Positions 61,524 through 64,000 of a DNA stretch of 64,000 bases are shown piece after piece. The position numbers were made by a program, and so were the translations under genes. The notes beneath the pieces were generated by a model. It had not been told where the DNA came from, did no database searches, and saw nothing but the letters and a program-made list of their open reading frames with translations. Source of the DNA: CAIVVT01 sp963823095 (GTDB taxonomy: Bacteria > Acidobacteriota > Terriglobia > Bryobacterales > Bryobacteraceae); NCBI GenBank assembly GCA_963823095.1, contig CAWGKI010000049.1:558001-622000 (forward strand). Reading direction: 5' to 3'. Every line of letters starts with the position of its first letter. The stretch's first letter is position 1.

Positions 61524-62822
61524 GTGAAGGGATCCGGCAGGGGGTTCGGCCGCATCGGAGTCCGGTGGTGGATCGTCGCGCTGCTGTTTGCATCCACGGT
61601 TGTCAACTATATCGATCGCCAGACGATCTCAGTGTTGGCTCCCTACCTGAAGCGCGACTACCGCTGGAACAACCAGGACTTTGCCCTGATTGTGATCGCG
61701 TTCCGCCTGGCCTATACGGTCGGGCAGGCGGTATGCGGCCGGCTGATCGACAGGCTTGGCACGCGCCGCGGCCTGACCATCAGCGTCACGTTCTACTCGT
61801 TGGTCGCAATGGCAACCTCCCTGGCCACAGGGTTAAAGAGCTTTGCCGGGTTGCGGTTTCTGCTCGGCGTGGGCGAGTCGGCAAACTGGCCGGCGGCGAC
61901 GAAGGCGGTTTCGGAGTGGTTCCCAAGAAGGGAACGCGCGCTGGCAGTTGCGATTTTCGATAGCGGCTCGTCCATCGGAGCCGCGGTTGCGCCGATGCTC
62001 GTGCTTGGCATTTATGGCGCTTTCGGACACTGGCAGCCGGTGTTTCTCGTAACCGGTGCGCTGGGATTGATCTGGCTCTGGCTTTGGCGCCGCTTCTACT
62101 ACCCGCCGGAGAATCATCCTTGGATCGGACCCGAAGAGCGCGCCGCGCTGCTGCGCGACCGTGCCGAGGCGAGCGATGGGGTCCCCGTGTTGGCGCGAGC
62201 GCGCTGGGTGGACCTGCTCAAATACCGTCAAACCTGGGGAGCGATCGCCAGCCGGGCACTCACCGACCCGGTCTGGTACTTCATCGCCGATTGGTTCGCC
62301 CTCTACCTGGTTTCGCGCGGGTTCGCCCTGGAGCACAGCCTGCTGGCGTTTTGGGTCCCATTTCTGGCCGCCGATCTTGGCAACTACTCGGGTGGAGCTA
62401 TGTCTACCTGGCTGGTCCATCGCGGCTGGACGGTGGGTTGGGCGCGTAAGGCCATCGTCATCCCGGGCGGGCTCGGAGTGCTGTTCCTGATCCCGGCGGC
62501 ATATGCCCCCGGCCTGCCGCTGATCTCCTTGTTTTTCGGTCTGGCGACGTTTTCCTATGCGGCATTCTCGACGATGGCCAACACGTTTCCCGCGGATTTG
62601 TTTACCAGCGAAGCCGTCGCTTCGGTCAGCGGAATGGGCGGCGCTGCCGGTGGCGCCGGCACGATCCTGGCGACCTACGCGGTGGGTTATATCGCCGACC
62701 ACGTAGGCTTCCGTCCGGCTCTGGTCGGCGCCAGCTTTGTGCCGGTGATCGCCATGCTGGTTGTGCTGGCGCTTGTCAGGAATACGCCGGCGAGCGGCCG
62801 CGGGCTGATCCAGAAGATCTGA
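61524..62822 (+). CDS. MFS transporter, ACS (anion:cation symporter) family-like
   Basis: From GTG 61524 the 432-residue protein has 12 hydrophobic helices with VRWWIVALLFASTVVNYIDRQTISVLAP, LAYTVGQAVCGRLIDRLGTRRG (loop 2-3 motif A), LRFLLGVGESANWPAATKAVSEWFPRRERALA, a hallmark of the ACS family of hexuronate/galactonate/sulfonate transporters (quoted in part). The family moves organic anions such as glucuronate by proton symport. A hexuronate substrate is plausible but unproven. An earlier TTG (61446) would add 26 mostly non-hydrophobic residues. Confidence 0.85.
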   Translation: MKGSGRGFGRIGVRWWIVALLFASTVVNYIDRQTISVLAPYLKRDYRWNNQDFALIVIAFRLAYTVGQAVCGRLIDRLGTRRGLTISVTFYSLVAMATSLATGLKSFAGLRFLLGVGESANWPAATKAVSEWFPRRERALAVAIFDSGSSIGAAVAPMLVLGIYGAFGHWQPVFLVTGALGLIWLWLWRRFYYPPENHPWIGPEERAALLRDRAEASDGVPVLARARWVDLLKYRQTWGAIASRALTDPVWYFIADWFALYLVSRGFALEHSLLAFWVPFLAADLGNYSGGAMSTWLVHRGWTVGWARKAIVIPGGLGVLFLIPAAYAPGLPLISLFFGLATFSYAAFSTMANTFPADLFTSEAVASVSGMGGAAGGAGTILATYAVGYIADHVGFRPALVGASFVPVIAMLVVLALVRNTPASGRGLIQKI

Positions 62823-62875
62823 CAAGATTTGTGTCAGGGCGGGACCACGGTTGCTTGGGGAAGCGGGTCATCCCC

Positions 62876-64000
62876 TCATTGCTTCGCCGGCGCCTGAGGG
62901 CAGTTCTGGTGCAGCTTCTTGCCCTTTGGAGGGGTGTCTCCCTGCACCAGTTTGTCCGCACCGATGCGCGCCACCATGGCGCATTCGGAGTAGTGGTACA
63001 CCGAAGACTTCTTGCTCCAGGAGTACTTGGGCCCGGCGGTTGCGACGGGCTCCGGCGGGACGACCACGACGGGCGTCACTGGCGCTACTGGGGGCGTGAC
63101 GCCGCTCGCTCCGGCGATTGCGTACGTGGCTGAGCTGCCCGCGCTCGTGGCAACCGTGTACGTCGTATCGCCTGGCGCTACCTGCACCACAACGTTGCCG
63201 CCAACGTGTGTCCACTCCCGCCTCCGGCGTCGCTCCTGCGCCGGTCTCCGTCCAATACGTCGCGACCTTCTGTGCATGCAGCCGGGTAACGCAGTCCGCC
63301 GCCGGATGGTGGTAATCGTTCCCGTCGCCGGTTGAAATGATGCCGACCGCGGGCCGGGTGGTGGTGAGCCAGGCCTCGTTCGAACTGTAGGAACTGCAGT
63401 GGTGATGGACCTTGTAAACGTCGAGGCGTCCCACCAACGGCGCGACGGTGGTCTCGATGTCGGCGTAGGATCCCGTATTGGCGCCGCTGAGATCGCCTCC
63501 GATTTCGGCCTTGAACGGACCGAAGTTCAGCAGCACTGCGACGCTCAAGTCGTTCTCGTTCGTCGTCGAGATGCCCGCACCGTTCACAGCGACGACGGTC
63601 AGATCCACTTCGGAGCTCGTGCCTTCGTCCAGCCGGATCACCTGTCCCGCGACCGCAGTCTTTCGATGTTCCGCTACGGCGGCAACGTACTTCTGATACG
63701 TTGCGCCAGGATAGCTGGCGCCACGGTCGTAGGCGGTTCCAGTCAAGGGGAATTGCGCCAGGACTTCGGGCATGCAGCCGATGTGGTCGAAGTGATAATG
63801 GCTCACTACAACGTAATCGAATTTGCCGATCCCGAGCTGCTTCAGGTACGCGAGCGGCTTCTCACAGCTCTTGGTTCGCATGTCCTCTCCGGCGTCGAAG
63901 AGGACCACCTGGCCCTTGGGCGAGATGAGCACTGCGCTATCGCCCTGACCCACGTCCATGAAGTGAAGTTGGAGTTTACCGTTTTGCTGGGCGAACAGCC
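62876..64000 (-). pseudogene. ComEC-like metallo-beta-lactamase protein with Ada-like zinc tail, frameshift, 5' end off-window
   Basis: The visible N-terminus reads LFAQQNGKLQLHFMDVGQGDSAV, then HYHFDHIGCMPEVL with the HxHxDH zinc motif, and HHHCSSYSSNEAW, matching the MBL domain of ComEC/Rec2-like DNA-uptake proteins. The reading frame breaks near 63208-63220; the following frame continues THVGGNVVVQVAPGDTTYTV and ends with SVYHYSECAMVARIGADKL...KKLHQNCPQAP, a small Cys/His motif like the Ada or DNA-entry nuclease zinc domains. One base restores one chain. It lacks membrane helices seen in full ComEC; the gene begins beyond position 64000 and is probably exported. Confidence 0.75.

Overview
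The window looks like a chromosomal segment of an Acidobacteriota bacterium, most likely of the Solibacter/Bryobacter type. This is inferred from the GC-rich sequence, many secreted TPR proteins, a PEP-CTERM protein, a TPR-CHAT protein beside a sigma factor, and intergenic spacers full of short palindromic repeats. No rRNA, tRNA, CRISPR array, transposase or replication origin was recognised.

Layout. 0-9 kb: sugar-related enzymes (ThuA-like, TIM-barrel isomerase), a B12-binding radical SAM protein, CapA-like protein, glycogen debranching enzyme GlgX, a nitrilase-family amidohydrolase and a ceramidase-like protein. 9-16 kb: a quinol-type nitric oxide reductase with a strong terminator, a class I isoprenoid-synthase-like protein, a GT4 glycosyltransferase and an outer-membrane porin. 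16-28 kb: small secreted and TPR proteins, a MarR-YceI pair, proC, an M28 peptidase, a TPR protein with two aspartyl-protease motifs, an ArsM-like methyltransferase interrupted by an in-frame TGA, a PQQ-like secreted protein and a MEMO protein. 27-31 kb: SDR, pterin carbinolamine dehydratase and a serine hydrolase-NamZ fusion. 31-38 kb: two transporters, TPR proteins and a TIGR04283-type glycosyltransferase. 38-43 kb: a broken URO-D gene, then a compact TPR-CHAT / sigma factor / zinc-finger membrane protein operon. 43-49 kb: HigBA-like toxin-antitoxin, xylulokinase and ROK kinase, bracketed by a 31-bp inverted repeat, then small enzymes. 49-54 kb: a large Tat-exported glycosidase-like protein and an APC permease. 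54-58.5 kb: a nine-heme cytochrome with BACON-like repeats and a PEP-CTERM protein. 58.5-60.1 kb is gene-poor. 60-64 kb: a double-receiver protein, a small membrane protein, an MFS transporter and a ComEC-like metallo-beta-lactamase protein cut by the window edge.

The strongest candidates for something new are: (1) the CHAT protease / sigma / anti-sigma-like operon, a possible protease-controlled transcription switch; (2) the ArsM-like methyltransferase with TGA where relatives have a cysteine, a candidate selenoprotein; (3) families of intergenic hairpin repeats whose stems vary in a compensatory way around a constant TCCAG core, including nested elements.

Seven genes need one or more small indels to restore a family-length protein. 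This is either an error-rich assembly or real gene decay. Those genes are given as broken, with the approximate break points.
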